The notes under the pieces were generated by a model. It was not told where the DNA came from, did no database searches, and saw only the letters and a list, made by a program, of their open reading frames with translations. A DNA stretch of 64,000 nucleotides from Gigantopelta aegis. Taxonomy: Eukaryota > Mollusca > Gastropoda > Neomphalida > Peltospiridae. The translations under genes and the position numbers were made by a program. The number at the start of each line of letters is the position of its first letter. The first letter of the stretch is position 1. The stretch lies in the NCBI RefSeq assembly GCF_016097555.1, contig NC_054701.1:30205658-30269657 (forward strand), in the 5' to 3' direction. Shown one piece after another: positions 10,324 through 19,617 of the stretch.

Positions 10324-11961
10324 ATGATGTTTTTCTTACGAAAATATGCTTTCCTTCTTTTCATTATGTGTGTGATTTCTCAACTACAACCGGGAGAGTT
10401 TGTTTTCTTGAAAGAACTGGAGGTCTTGAAATCCAAGCTTCAATTCCAGGAAACTAAATTCCAAGCTCTGGAAGCACAGCTGAAGGCAAAACAAGGTTTT
10501 ATTATTTTACATCTTGTCAGTTTTGTGTGTGCGTGCGTGTATGCGTGCGTGCGTGCGTGCGTGCGTGCGTGAGTGGTTTTGTGTGTGTATATGTGTGTTA
10601 ACACCAGTGGTTTGATGCTTTAATGCCGTTTGTGTCCTGTGTTTTTGTCCTTTCTTTGTGCCATTCGTTTCTGGAAAGTAATTTCGCTTTTGACTGAAAA
10701 GATATGCATGTCATTAGAGATCCCACTATTTTTAAGTCAGTAATAGTATATGATGTTTAATTATGGCGGTGTCAGTATGTAGGCCTATTCTTTTGATTAG
10801 GTATCTTTGTGGTGCTTGCGTCGCAGGATAGAACCACCTCGGGTAGCGAGTTTCCTCTGATGACTACGAGTCAGAATTACAAAATGTTTGACATCCAATA
10901 GCCCAATTTTTAGGTACCTCTGTTCATGTGTGTGCTGGTGTAACTGAACTGACTGAAAATATATTGTCTTTGATCCATGACGTGATTCGTAATATAGCTT
11001 CAAACTCTGCACAGAATTATAACCGATAGGTACTTTGGCAATCTTTCAAACCGAAAACCAATTTGTGTTCTACTATCATTTTTTGGCAATGTTGGTGTTC
11101 GCATATCCTAGTTTGCTCTCATGTGTATGATTTTATACTAGTGGATTTTATACTAGTAGACTTTATACTAGTCGATGGTAACAGAGAAGAATAGTTTTAT
11201 TTAGAATAATATCTGGGATCAATTCACCGGCCTCGGTGGCGTAGTGGTTAGGCCATCGGTCTACAGGCTGGTAGGTACTGGGTTCGGATCCCAGTCGAGG
11301 CATGGGATTTTTAATCCAGATACCGACTCCAAACCCTGAATGAGTGCTCCGCAAGGCTCAATGGCAGGTGTAAACCACTTGCACCAACCAGTAATCCATA
11401 ACTGGTTTAACAAAGGCCATGGTTTGTGCTATCCTGCCTGTGGGAAGCGCAAATAAAAGATCCCTTGCTGCTAATCGGAAAGAGTAGCCCATGTAGTGGC
11501 GACAGCGGGTTTCCTCTCAAAATTTTCCAGATCGCACACCCCTGGTTAGTTTCACGGCGGGCTTTAAAAATGATCCGCTTCCGATGAAATACAGCAATGG
11601 TCAGATCGTTATCTTCGACGACGTTTACCTCAACGACGGCAACGCATACATGCCACACTCGGGAATGTTTAGCGCCCCAGTTTCAGGACTATATTTCTTC
11701 ACTATAAATATTTATTCAGATTCTTCAACTGCAGCAGAATTTAGACTATTTAAAGACGGCAGTGCAATAGCCTGGTTGGTTTCTACGACTCGTGATGGAA
11801 CAGGAAGCATACAAACAGTGACACACCTTCACAAAGACCAAGATGTCTGGGTTGTAAAGAGTTATGGTGGCAGTACAATTCGTGGTAACCAGCTGTCTAC
11901 TTTCAGTGGCTTTCTTCTCAGAACCGATGACAACTTCCATGCGCAATTACTGGTAAAGTAG
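10324..11961 (+). CDS. Secreted C1q-domain protein, gene A (two exons)
   Basis: Exon 1 is 10324-10495 and exon 2 is 11531-11961 (acceptor AATTTTCCAG). The phase-1 junction G|AT gives Asp58, and the product is 200 residues. Residues 1-24 form a hydrophobic signal peptide (FLLFIMCVIS). Residues 27-57 form a heptad-like coiled coil (LEVLKSKLQFQETKFQALEA). Residues 62-190 are a C1q domain with the strand signatures VSFTAGF, VIFDDVYLNDGNAY, HSGMFSAPVSGLYFF and FSGFLLR. Such short head/coil/C1q proteins are secreted trimers, and in molluscs they are commonly implicated in microbial recognition. There is no collagen region. A sense-strand SINE fills the end of the intron right up to the acceptor. 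A poly(A) signal lies at 12019-12024. Confidence 0.9.
10803..10905 (+). mobile_element. SINE-C fragment (internally deleted)
   Basis: GTGGTGCTTGCGTCGCAGGAT, joined to GTTTCCTCTGATGACTACG and TTTGACATCCAATAGCC, are the head and tail parts of SINE-C with the middle missing. It lies in the intron of C1q gene A. Confidence 0.75.
11228..11519 (+). mobile_element. SINE-A, 3' truncated, abutting an exon acceptor
   Basis: The tRNA-like head has an A box (TGGCGTAGTGGTTAGG) and a B box (GGGTTCGGATCCCAG). The body runs to GCGGGTTTCCTCTCAAAA and then stops where a full copy continues TCTGTGTGGTCCTTAACC. The next bases TTTTCCAG are the splice acceptor of C1q gene A exon 2. Confidence 0.92.
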
Positions 11962-12018
11962 ATTGTCAACAGCAACATATTTTTCATTATCAAGTGATCG
12001 TGCCATTCTCTATTATAA

Positions 12019-12024
12019 AATAAA
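12019..12024 (+). promoter_or_regulatory. Poly(A) signal of C1q gene A
   Basis: AATAAA lies 58 bp after the stop codon of gene A. Confidence 0.55.
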
Positions 12025-12056
12025 ACATAAATTTTCATCCCCGCCCGTCCCCGAGT

Positions 12057-12060
<4 letters not shown>

Positions 12061-12140
<80 letters not shown>
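12061..12140. repeat. (GT)40 microsatellite
   Basis: Uninterrupted GT dinucleotides, about 80 bp, lie just after the 3' end of C1q gene A. Confidence 0.97.
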
Positions 12141-12143
<3 letters not shown>

Positions 12144-12263
12144 GGTTTGTTTTCGGTAGGCCTATTTCCAATGTTCTGAAAATATAAAATAAAAAATAAA
12201 ATTTCACCCCCACAAGAATTCTGAAGAAACAAAATTGGATACAAATCTAGCATTTAATTTATT

Positions 12264-12466
12264 GGCCTTAGATATAATTATATCAAATCATTGTCACCGA
12301 GTCATTAGCGTAACCAGGATTTAATTTGGTGGCCTTAGATATAATTATATCAAATCATTGTCACCGAGTCATTAGCGTAACCAGGATTTAATTTGGTGGC
12401 CTTAGATATAATTATATCAAATCGTTGTCACCGAGTCATTAGCGTAACCAGGATTTAATATGGTGG
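12264..12466. repeat. 67-bp tandem repeat, three copies
   Basis: Units start with GGCCTTAGATATAATTATAT at 12264, 12331 and 12398. They are nearly identical, so the array is recent. Confidence 0.93.
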
Positions 12467-12489
12467 CGGGAACTCACACTGTCTACGGG

Positions 12490-12514
12490 GGTTGGGGGGG
12501 GGGGGGGGGGGGGG
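12490..12514. repeat. Poly-G tract
   Basis: A guanine homopolymer of more than 20 bases. The length is probably unreliable in the assembly. Confidence 0.9.
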
Positions 12515-12787
12515 GAGATGACGGATCGGAGGCATACGTATCGAAGTTCCATCAACAGAGAAAAATATAATAGTGAAACCTTAGAAACAATAAACAGAAC
12601 TTACAAATCAAACAATTAGAAAGAAACATTTATATAGAAGAACATAAACTCTAACAGATTAATACTTTCAGAATTAATTAAAACGTTTCTGAAAGGTCCT
12701 CTATTAAGTCATCCATGGCCACATCCAAGGGACGTTAGAACAGTCTATATCACTCTGGCCGTTCTACGGCGGAATATGAGGATAATA

Positions 12788-13400
12788 CAAAACTAATGAT
12801 ATATACATATGTGATATGATGGTTTACATCTCCCAAACGGCCTTAACGAGAACATAATGGAATATAAACTAATGATATATACATATGTGATATGATGGTT
12901 TACATCTCCCAAACGACCTTAACGAGAACGTAATGGAATATAAACTAATGATATATACATATGTGATATGATGGTTTACATCTCCCAAACGACCTTAACG
13001 AGAACATAATGGAATATAAACAAATGATATATACATATGTGATATGATGGTTTACATCTCCCAAACGGCCTTAACGAGAACGTAATGGAATATAAACTAA
13101 TGATATATACATATGTGATATGATGGTTTACATCTCCCAAACGACCTTAACGAGAACATAATGGAATATAAACTAATGATATATACATATGTGATATGAT
13201 GGTTTACATCTCCCAAACGGCCTTAACGAGAACATAATGGAATATAAACTAATGATATATACATATGTGATATGATGGTTTACATCTCCCAAACGGCCTT
13301 AACGAGAACATAATGGAATATAAACTAATGATATATACATATGTGATATGATGGTTTACATCTCCCAAACGACCTTAACGAGAACATAATGGAATATAAA
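12788..13400. repeat. 76-bp tandem repeat, eight copies
   Basis: Each unit reads AAACTAATGATATATACATA, TGTGATATGATGGTTTACAT, CTCCCAAACG(A/G)CCTTAACG and AGAACATAATGGAATAT. Two or three alternating variants (CGGCC or CGACC, ACATAA or ACGTAA) suggest multi-unit duplications. It lies between C1q genes A and B. Confidence 0.95.
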
Positions 13401-13548
13401 ATCAGACTTTAAACTTTTTAGACCTTCATTCAAATTGTTTGTCAAAATTGCTTTTCTATATTATTGTATAATGTGATCCTCTCTTCTTTCTCGCATTTAG
13501 TTTTGGATTTATCCTTCTAAAATACACCAAATTATTTATATTTTTGGC

Positions 13549-13551
<3 letters not shown>

Positions 13552-13582
<31 letters not shown>
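13552..13582. repeat. (ATT)n microsatellite
   Basis: About ten ATT trinucleotides. Confidence 0.9.
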
Positions 13583-13671
13583 TATTCTATTATGTTTTTC
13601 ACTAATTGCTATTCCAAATTTCCAACTTACCCTCCTCTTCTGTTCCGAGCCCAGCCACTGGAGAAGTCAGA

Positions 13672-13730
13672 GATTGTGCCCGGAAGAGACGTGCCTTAAC
13701 TTTAATTGGATATAGGCACGATCTAATCAA
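13672..13730 (+). mobile_element. SINE-D 3' tail fragment
   Basis: GACGTGCCTTAACTTTAATT followed by GGATATAGGCACG matches the tail of the SINE-D copies at 47006 and 57850. Confidence 0.55.
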
Positions 13731-13821
13731 AGTTCTTTATTGTATTAGGTTTTACAACTGATCAACATTATAACAATGGATATATATGTCTGAGTCAGGT
13801 TTGGTCAAACAGATTGTGATA

Positions 13822-14580
13822 ATGTTTCCATTACAATGTATGGTTTTCCTCTTTCAGTTGCAGTCTGATGGGTTTGCCTCCAAGGAAGAACTGGAGGTCT
13901 TAAAATCCAGAATTCAATCCCAGGAAACCAAAATTCAGTCATTGGAAGCGCAGTCGAAAACTCAACAAGGTTTTATTATTTATATTTTATATTTAACAGA
14001 TGACTACTATATAGATATTATAGAGTATTAAACGAATGCATGCGCAAGGCTTTTCAAGGCTGTCGAAAATTAAAACGATCTCCAACAATTAGCCTGCCAC
14101 CTCTAATATGGTAATGGACATTATCAGCCGACTTGGTTTGTTACTGTAAATAATTCTGTAAACCTTTTGACTAAGTAGACTTTCCCATCTAAAATGACAG
14201 AACTGACCAATTACTTAGTCACAAAGAAAAGAAAATTATCACTTGGATATTGTGGGTGGTTGTTCTTGCTCCAACGTACCAATAGGCCTAATGATATGCA
14301 TTTGTTTCTTTAAATGTTTTTAGAGAGAAAAATACTATAACCCCATTTCGTTCTGTTAATGCAAACTGAAATATATTTAGTTAAATAATTTATTATATAC
14401 TGACACACAATAAAAACTCAAAAACAACTTTTCATTGCAAATAACGACAAACTATTAATGAATTGATGGATAAAGTAATATGACATAAATGACTGGTATT
14501 CATGAGATACATTCACATTGAAACATGACCAGATATCATCAGTAATCGAGTTGCATTCGTAATCGAAAAGTTCAACACCC

Positions 14581-14619
<39 letters not shown>

Positions 14620-17182
14620 ATATCAAGGTCAGTATCTGGTGTGTCCACCATTGGCCCGTGAGCATGCGTGAAGACGACAGGGAAAGGATTGGCACAAACA
14701 TCTCAAATAAGCCACAGGAATGTTCCTCACTCCTCCTGCAACGCCTGTGCAAGCTCAGCGACGTTACGCGGTGGTGGCTGGCGGTGACGTACACGACGTC
14801 CTAACTCATCCCACATGTGTTCAATTGGGTTCAAATCCGATGAAACGGCGGGCCAGTTCATAACGGTGATACCGGCTTGTTGCAGGAATGCCTGGGTAAT
14901 TATTGCAGTATGTGGACGGGCATTGTCTTGTTGAAACAGAAGGGGACCTCCTGGTCTTCGGTGACGGTGCAAAAGTGGCTGGAGAACTGGTCTTAGAATA
15001 ACGTCAACATAACGCTGGGCTGTAAGGGCATCGTGGACAATGATGAGATCACTCCTAAAATCACAGTTGATTGCCCCCCATACCATCAGATAACCGCCGC
15101 CAAACCGATCACGTTCCCTCACACATCCGTCAGCGTACCGTTCTTGGAGTCTTCTGTACACACGTGCTCTTCCATCGGCAAAGGAGACAGAAAAACGGGA
15201 CTCATCTGAGAAAACAATGCTCCGGTAAAAGGCTGGTGGATGATTACCATTCTGGAGAGCAAACTGTAGTCTCGCAGCACGATGTCGCGGTGTCATGATG
15301 TTACCGTTGTACGGGCGTCTGCATCTGAGTCCAGCTGTTCTGAGTCGACGGATGGCCTTCGTCGGATGGATATGCCTTCCATGACGTCCTATCGTGTTGC
15401 TTGCTGTCATCGTCGCAGTTCTGAACCGGTCACGGAGGTGGTGTCGTCGAATCTGTCGATCTTGGCGTGGGGTTGTAACGGGACGTTGACCAGGTCGAGG
15501 TCGATCAAAGACACTCCCGGTCTGTTGATGACGTTCAACAAGTCGTCCAATAGTTGATGGATGGATGGATGGTCCTAGCAACTTGGCTTTGCGAAGTCCC
15601 CCTTTGAACCATGCCCAAAGCTCGCTCCCTTTGTTCTTCTCTGAGTCGTGACATTCTTAATGTGACGAGGAATATGACACCGTTACGTGACTTTTATGTG
15701 TCCACATACTGGCATTTCACGTGCATTGCATGCAGCATGATTGAGCATGTAGTGAACGCATTTCACACCATTTTGTGTGTTTCTGCTATTGTATGTGTAA
15801 CGAGAACAAAACCAGGATTAAAACCCAGACAAAAGTACCAATCAATGGCTTCCTTTCATAAATTGTTATTTTAAGTCCAATAAATATATTTTTCATTAAT
15901 CACAACAAAATATTGAAAAATATCTGTTTTGCGTTTTCATTGTGTGTCAGTATAATTTATATTATTAAGTCATTTATGTTGTTTTACAAGTCAGGTTGAT
16001 CAAAGGAAAGTGCCTTGTCGTAATTACTGCGTTTGTTTACACTGTGTATACAGGAATTGTTAGAAGCTGACGTCACTTCCTCCCATGCTAGAATACCGGA
16101 CGCGACGAAACAGAAACAAAATGGCTGCCCCCACTTACCAGTAATAATCATTGGTTTTTTTTATTAATTCTAAAATTAGAGGGTTTTTTTTTCATTTCTT
16201 AAATTGTCAGTGTGTGTTGATGGTCCGGGTATGCATCTTTTCAGCACACCGGCGTCGGTGGCGTCGTGGTAGGCCATCGGTCTACAGGCTGGTAGGTACT
16301 GGGTTCGGATCCCAGTCGAGGCATGGGCTTTTTAATGCAGATACCGACTCCAAACCCTGAGTGAGTGCTCCGCAAGGCTCAATGGGTATATGTAAACCAC
16401 TTGCACCGACCAGTGATCCATAACTGGTTCAACAAAGGCCATGGTTTGAGCTATCCTGCCTGTGGCAAGCGCAAATAAAAGATCCCTTGCTGCTAATCGG
16501 AAGAGTAGCCCATGTAGTGGCGACAGCGGGTTTCCTCTCAAAATCTGTGTGGTCCTTAACCATATGTCTGACGCCATATAACCGTAAAATAATGTGCTAA
16601 GTGCGTCGTTAAATAAAACATTTCTTTCTTTCTTTCTTTTCAGCATACAAGGCTCATATTTGACTTGTCCTCACCAAATTATTAAATAATACTAGTTAAC
16701 TTAAATTTCACATGTATTTTCGAGTGTGGCTGATCATGTAATAATACTAATTCCATATTTTTTCAGATAGCAAAGCACTGATTAGTTTCAGAGCAGGATT
16801 TTCATACAAACCGGTTCAAATAAAATTCAGCAATGGTCAAACCGTGATCTTCGATGACGTCTACCTCAACGACGGTTACGCATACAATTCACGATCAGGA
16901 AGATTTCACGCACCAATGTCTGGACTATATTTGTTTACCCTGGATGTCTTCCCAACTTCTTCAGAAATGGAGTTTAAATTAGTTAAAGACGGCAAAGCAG
17001 TAGCGTGGCTGGTTTCTAAAAATTCTGGAGGAAGAGCAATCATCGAAACAGCGATACACCTACATAAAGACCAAGAGGTGTGGATTGTGAAGACCTCTGG
17101 TGGCAACGCCTTGCGTGACAGCCAGTTGTCAACGTTCAGTGGCGTTCTTCTTTCAGCCGACCAAGTCAGTCCTCTTGCGTGA
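13822..17182 (+). CDS. Secreted C1q-domain protein, gene B (two exons)
   Basis: Exon 1 is 13822-13969 (donor GTTTTA) and exon 2 is 16767-17182 (acceptor CATATTTTTTCAG). The phase-1 junction gives Asp50, and the product is 187 residues. An in-frame ATG twelve codons upstream (13786) was not chosen because starting at 13822 puts the hydrophobic signal (FPLQCMVFLFQLQ) at the N-terminus. Residues 22-49 form a coiled coil (EELEVLKSRIQSQETKIQSL). The C1q domain reads LISFRAGFS, VIFDDVYLNDGYAY, FHAPMSGLYLF and STFSGVLLS. Its intron, the longest of the cluster, holds a Tc1 transposon and a SINE. A 64-bp tandem duplication at the 3' end supplies the present stop codon. Confidence 0.9.
14398..15952 (-). 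mobile_element. Tc1-type DNA transposon, nearly complete, in the intron of C1q gene B
   Basis: Terminal inverted repeats begin TACTGACACACAAT on both ends (14398 onward, and reverse-complemented ending at 15952) and are flanked by TA. They extend about 28 bp with a few mismatches. The element is about 1.55 kb, the expected size for Tc1/mariner. A run of 38 cytosines (14582-14619) sits between the transposase end and the left repeat. Confidence 0.9.
14629..15654 (-). pseudogene. Tc1-type DD34E transposase, slightly broken
   Basis: The central frame (15581-14727) reads STIGRLVERHQQTGSVFDRP (helix-turn-helix), FSDESRFSV (first Asp), FQQDNARPHTA (second Asp) and SSDLNPIEHMWDELGRRV (Glu), with 34 residues between the second Asp and Glu. 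The start MSRLREEQRERALGMVQRG lies at 15654 in another frame, with the frame change in a short ATCC repeat near 15575. At 14727 a one-base loss changes frame, and the usual ending NGGHTRY then stop follows. The catalytic triad is intact but the protein cannot be made as is. Transposases of this type cut at TA sites. Confidence 0.9.
16247..16634 (+). mobile_element. SINE-A, full length, with target-site duplication
   Basis: The head GGCGTCGGTGGCGTCGTGGT, B box GGGTTCGGATCCCAG and tail GTGCGTCGTTAAATAAAACA followed by TTTC repeats are all present. It is flanked by an 11-bp direct repeat TCTTTTCAGCA (16236-16246 and 16635-16645). It lies in the intron of C1q gene B, about 130 bp before exon 2. 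Confidence 0.95.
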
Positions 17183-17238
17183 CAGCCAGTTGTCAACGTT
17201 CAGTGGCGTTCTTCTTTCAGCCGACCAAGTCCGCCCTC
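17111..17238. repeat. 64-bp tandem duplication at the 3' end of C1q gene B
   Basis: TTGCGTGACAGCCAGTTGTC occurs at 17111 and 17175, and the unit is repeated almost perfectly to 17238. The first copy is read as coding. The second is read one base out of frame and gives the stop (CTTGCGTGA). The end of the second copy, read in the old frame, gives ADQVRPLAS and a stop, almost the same C-terminus as the present ADQVSPLA. Confidence 0.9.
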
Positions 17239-17285
17239 TTGCGTCATGAATGCTGGGATAAATTTTGTAATAGACGTTCAAGTTA

Positions 17286-18400
17286 TTGTTCATGACATTT
17301 TACTGTCTTACTGTGTTTTTAAGTTATCTATTACATTTAACTGTCACACCGTATTTTCACGTTATTATGCATTACATTTTACAATCTTACCGTATTTCCC
17401 AGTTTTTATCTATTACATTTTTCAGTCTTACCGTATTTCCCAGTTTTTATGTATTACATTTTTTACAGTCTTACCGTATTTTGAAGTTATTATCATTTGT
17501 ATTTTATGCTCTTACTATATTTTCATGTTATTATCCATTACATTTTTCAGTCTTACTGTATTTTCAAGTTATTATTTATTATATTTTACTGTCGTACCGT
17601 ATTCACAAGTTATTATCCATAACATTTTTCAGTCTTGCCGTATTTTCAAGTTATTATCCATTACATTTCACAGTCTTACTCTATTTTAAAATTATTATCC
17701 ATTACATTTTACTCTCTGTATTTTTATGTTATTATCCATTACATTTTACTCTCTGTATTTTCAAGTTATTATCCATTACATTTTACTCTCTGTATTTTCA
17801 AGTTATTATCCTTTACATTTTACTCTCTGTATTTTCAAGTTATTATCCTTTACATTTTACTCTCTGTATTTTCACGTTATTATCCATTACATTTTACTCT
17901 CTGTATTTTCAAGTTATTATCCTTTACATTTTACTCTCTGTATTTTCAAGTTATTATCCTTTACATTTTACTCTCTGTATTTTCAAGTTATTATCCATTA
18001 CATTTTACTCTCTGTATTTTCAAGTTATTATCCTTTACATTTTACTCTCTGTATTTTCAAGTTATTATCCATTACATTTTACTCTCTGTATTTTCAAGTT
18101 ATTATCCTTTACATTTTACTCTCTGTATTTTCAAGTTATTATCCTTTACATTTTACTCTCTGTATTTTCAAGTTATTATCCTTTACATTTTACTATCTGT
18201 ATTTTCAAGTTATTATCCATTACATTTTACTCTCTTTCTGTATTTTCAAGTTATTATCCATTACATTTTACTCTCTGTATTTTTATGTTATTATCCATTA
18301 CATATTACTCTCTGTATATTCAAGTTATTATCCATTACATTTTACTCTTTTTCTGTATTTTCATGTTATTATCCATTATATTTTACATTACATGTATCGG
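17286..18400. repeat. 37-bp minisatellite, about 30 units
   Basis: The unit is GTATTTTCAAGTTATTATCC then ATTACATTTTACTCTCT, more diverged at the left end and nearly uniform after 17700. Since 37 is one more than a multiple of three and the unit has no stop in any forward frame, all three plus-strand frames stay open for 750 bp or more, encoding a shifting LCIFKLLSITFYS-type repeat. I regard this as non-coding. It starts about 100 bp past the stop of C1q gene B and may be in its 3' UTR. Confidence 0.93.
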
Positions 18401-18464
18401 TATTGCCACCAAATAACAACCCCAAATGATAGTAAACAGTTTACATTCATTTGTTTTAATTTGA

Positions 18465-18615
18465 GTGGGATTTAGCTCAGTAGTGTTGTTTCACGCATTT
18501 CCATATAGTGCTCCACGACTGGTATATCAAAGGTGAGCTGTCCTATGAGCTGTGAGAAAGTGAATATATAAGACCCGCTGTTACTAATCGGTAAGAGTAG
18601 TATAGGCAGCATATA
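18465..18615 (+). mobile_element. Degenerate SINE-C fragment
   Basis: GGATTTAGCTCAGTAGTGTTG (A-box-like), CTCCACGACTGGTATATCAAA and GTGAATATATAAGACCC resemble SINE-C with heavy divergence. Confidence 0.6.
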
Positions 18616-18770
18616 AGACTCCATCATATGTGGTCATGTGGGATAGAAAAAATACATTCTCGGTAGTGAAAATTTTGACCTGGGACGAGGCTTACGGAGT
18701 CCCATGGTCGAAATGTTCACCACCGAGGGTGTACTTTTTCTATCCCACATGACCGCATATGATGGAGTCT
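18616..18770. mobile_element. Foldback MITE
   Basis: AGACTCCATCATATGTGGTC then ATGTGGGATAGAAAAA at the left and the reverse complement at the right (TTTTTCTATCCCACATGAC, then GCATATGATGGAGTCT) make a near-perfect hairpin with a short loop around 18680-18700. No coding capacity. Confidence 0.85.
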
Positions 18771-18956
18771 TTTTTTCTTACATAGCTTTCTTTCATGGGA
18801 TAGCTCTGTCCTTCATACCTGAGGATGAGACAAAAAGGTTTCTTCTTTCACTAGATCAAGTGTACAAAAGTCAACCACCTAACAGCCCCAATTAATATAC
18901 TGAAAAGCACAATAAACGTGAAGATGTTAATATACGTGATGCAGTTTATTCGATAA

Positions 18957-19146
18957 GGGGCCGTCCATAATTAAGTACAGTTTTGACCACCCCCTCCCCC
19001 CCTAAAAGTTTACATCCCCAAATGAAAAATGTTGATCGACATTTTTCATTTTCAAAACAAGTGTACGCTGGGCCCTTAACCCCCTCCCCACATCCCGCGT
19101 ACGGTTTGTACGCTCGTGAAAATGTTGAAAATTATTGACGGTCCCT
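18957..19146. mobile_element. MITE with GGGGCCGTCCATAATTA ends
   Basis: GGGGCCGTCCATAATTA at the left and AATTATTGACGGTCCCT at the right are inverted repeats about 190 bp apart. The C-rich and GTACGCT-containing interior is partly palindromic. Similar GGCCGTCCATAAT ends are known as dispersed MITEs in many invertebrates. Confidence 0.7.
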
Positions 19147-19617
19147 AAACGGACTGCTGCAATGAGCCTAAAATGTTCGCAACATATTGGTGATTTAAAA
19201 AGATACAAAACCTAAGGGGCTTCAAACTGAATAAATTTAAAGAAATTAAAGAAAAATAAATTAATAAATGCGTTTCTTTTGTTGTTCGGTATAATTATGT
19301 GCTGGGTTTTGTCATGAAACAAAACTTTCATCTCCGTTCTTGTTTTACGTTCCTCAAACCCTCCACAACGAAAGTATAGACATATTCCACAAAAATCAAA
19401 GCAGCAAAGCCGTTAGTATATTATTATCTAGGGTCGGGTCTCTATAGTATGTAAACAGTATAAACTGTTATCTCGATTGTACCTAGCTTGACCTTGACCT
19501 TGAGGAATAAAGATAAGGATCCATGTCCAGCTGTTGTTTGAAAGAATTGTAAATTGGCAGACGAGATCTTCGTGGTTAACATATTGGGTCTTGGTGCGGA
19601 CATTATAAGCAAGGCTA

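Noticed and set aside
11228-11300. True tRNA gene suggested by A and B boxes
   Set aside because: The tRNA-like part continues into a SINE body present in several copies, and no cloverleaf with a proper acceptor stem is seen.
17286-18475. Three long overlapping plus-strand frames of 250-376 codons
   Set aside because: They are the three readings of one stop-free 37-bp minisatellite, with no splice or start context and no domain.
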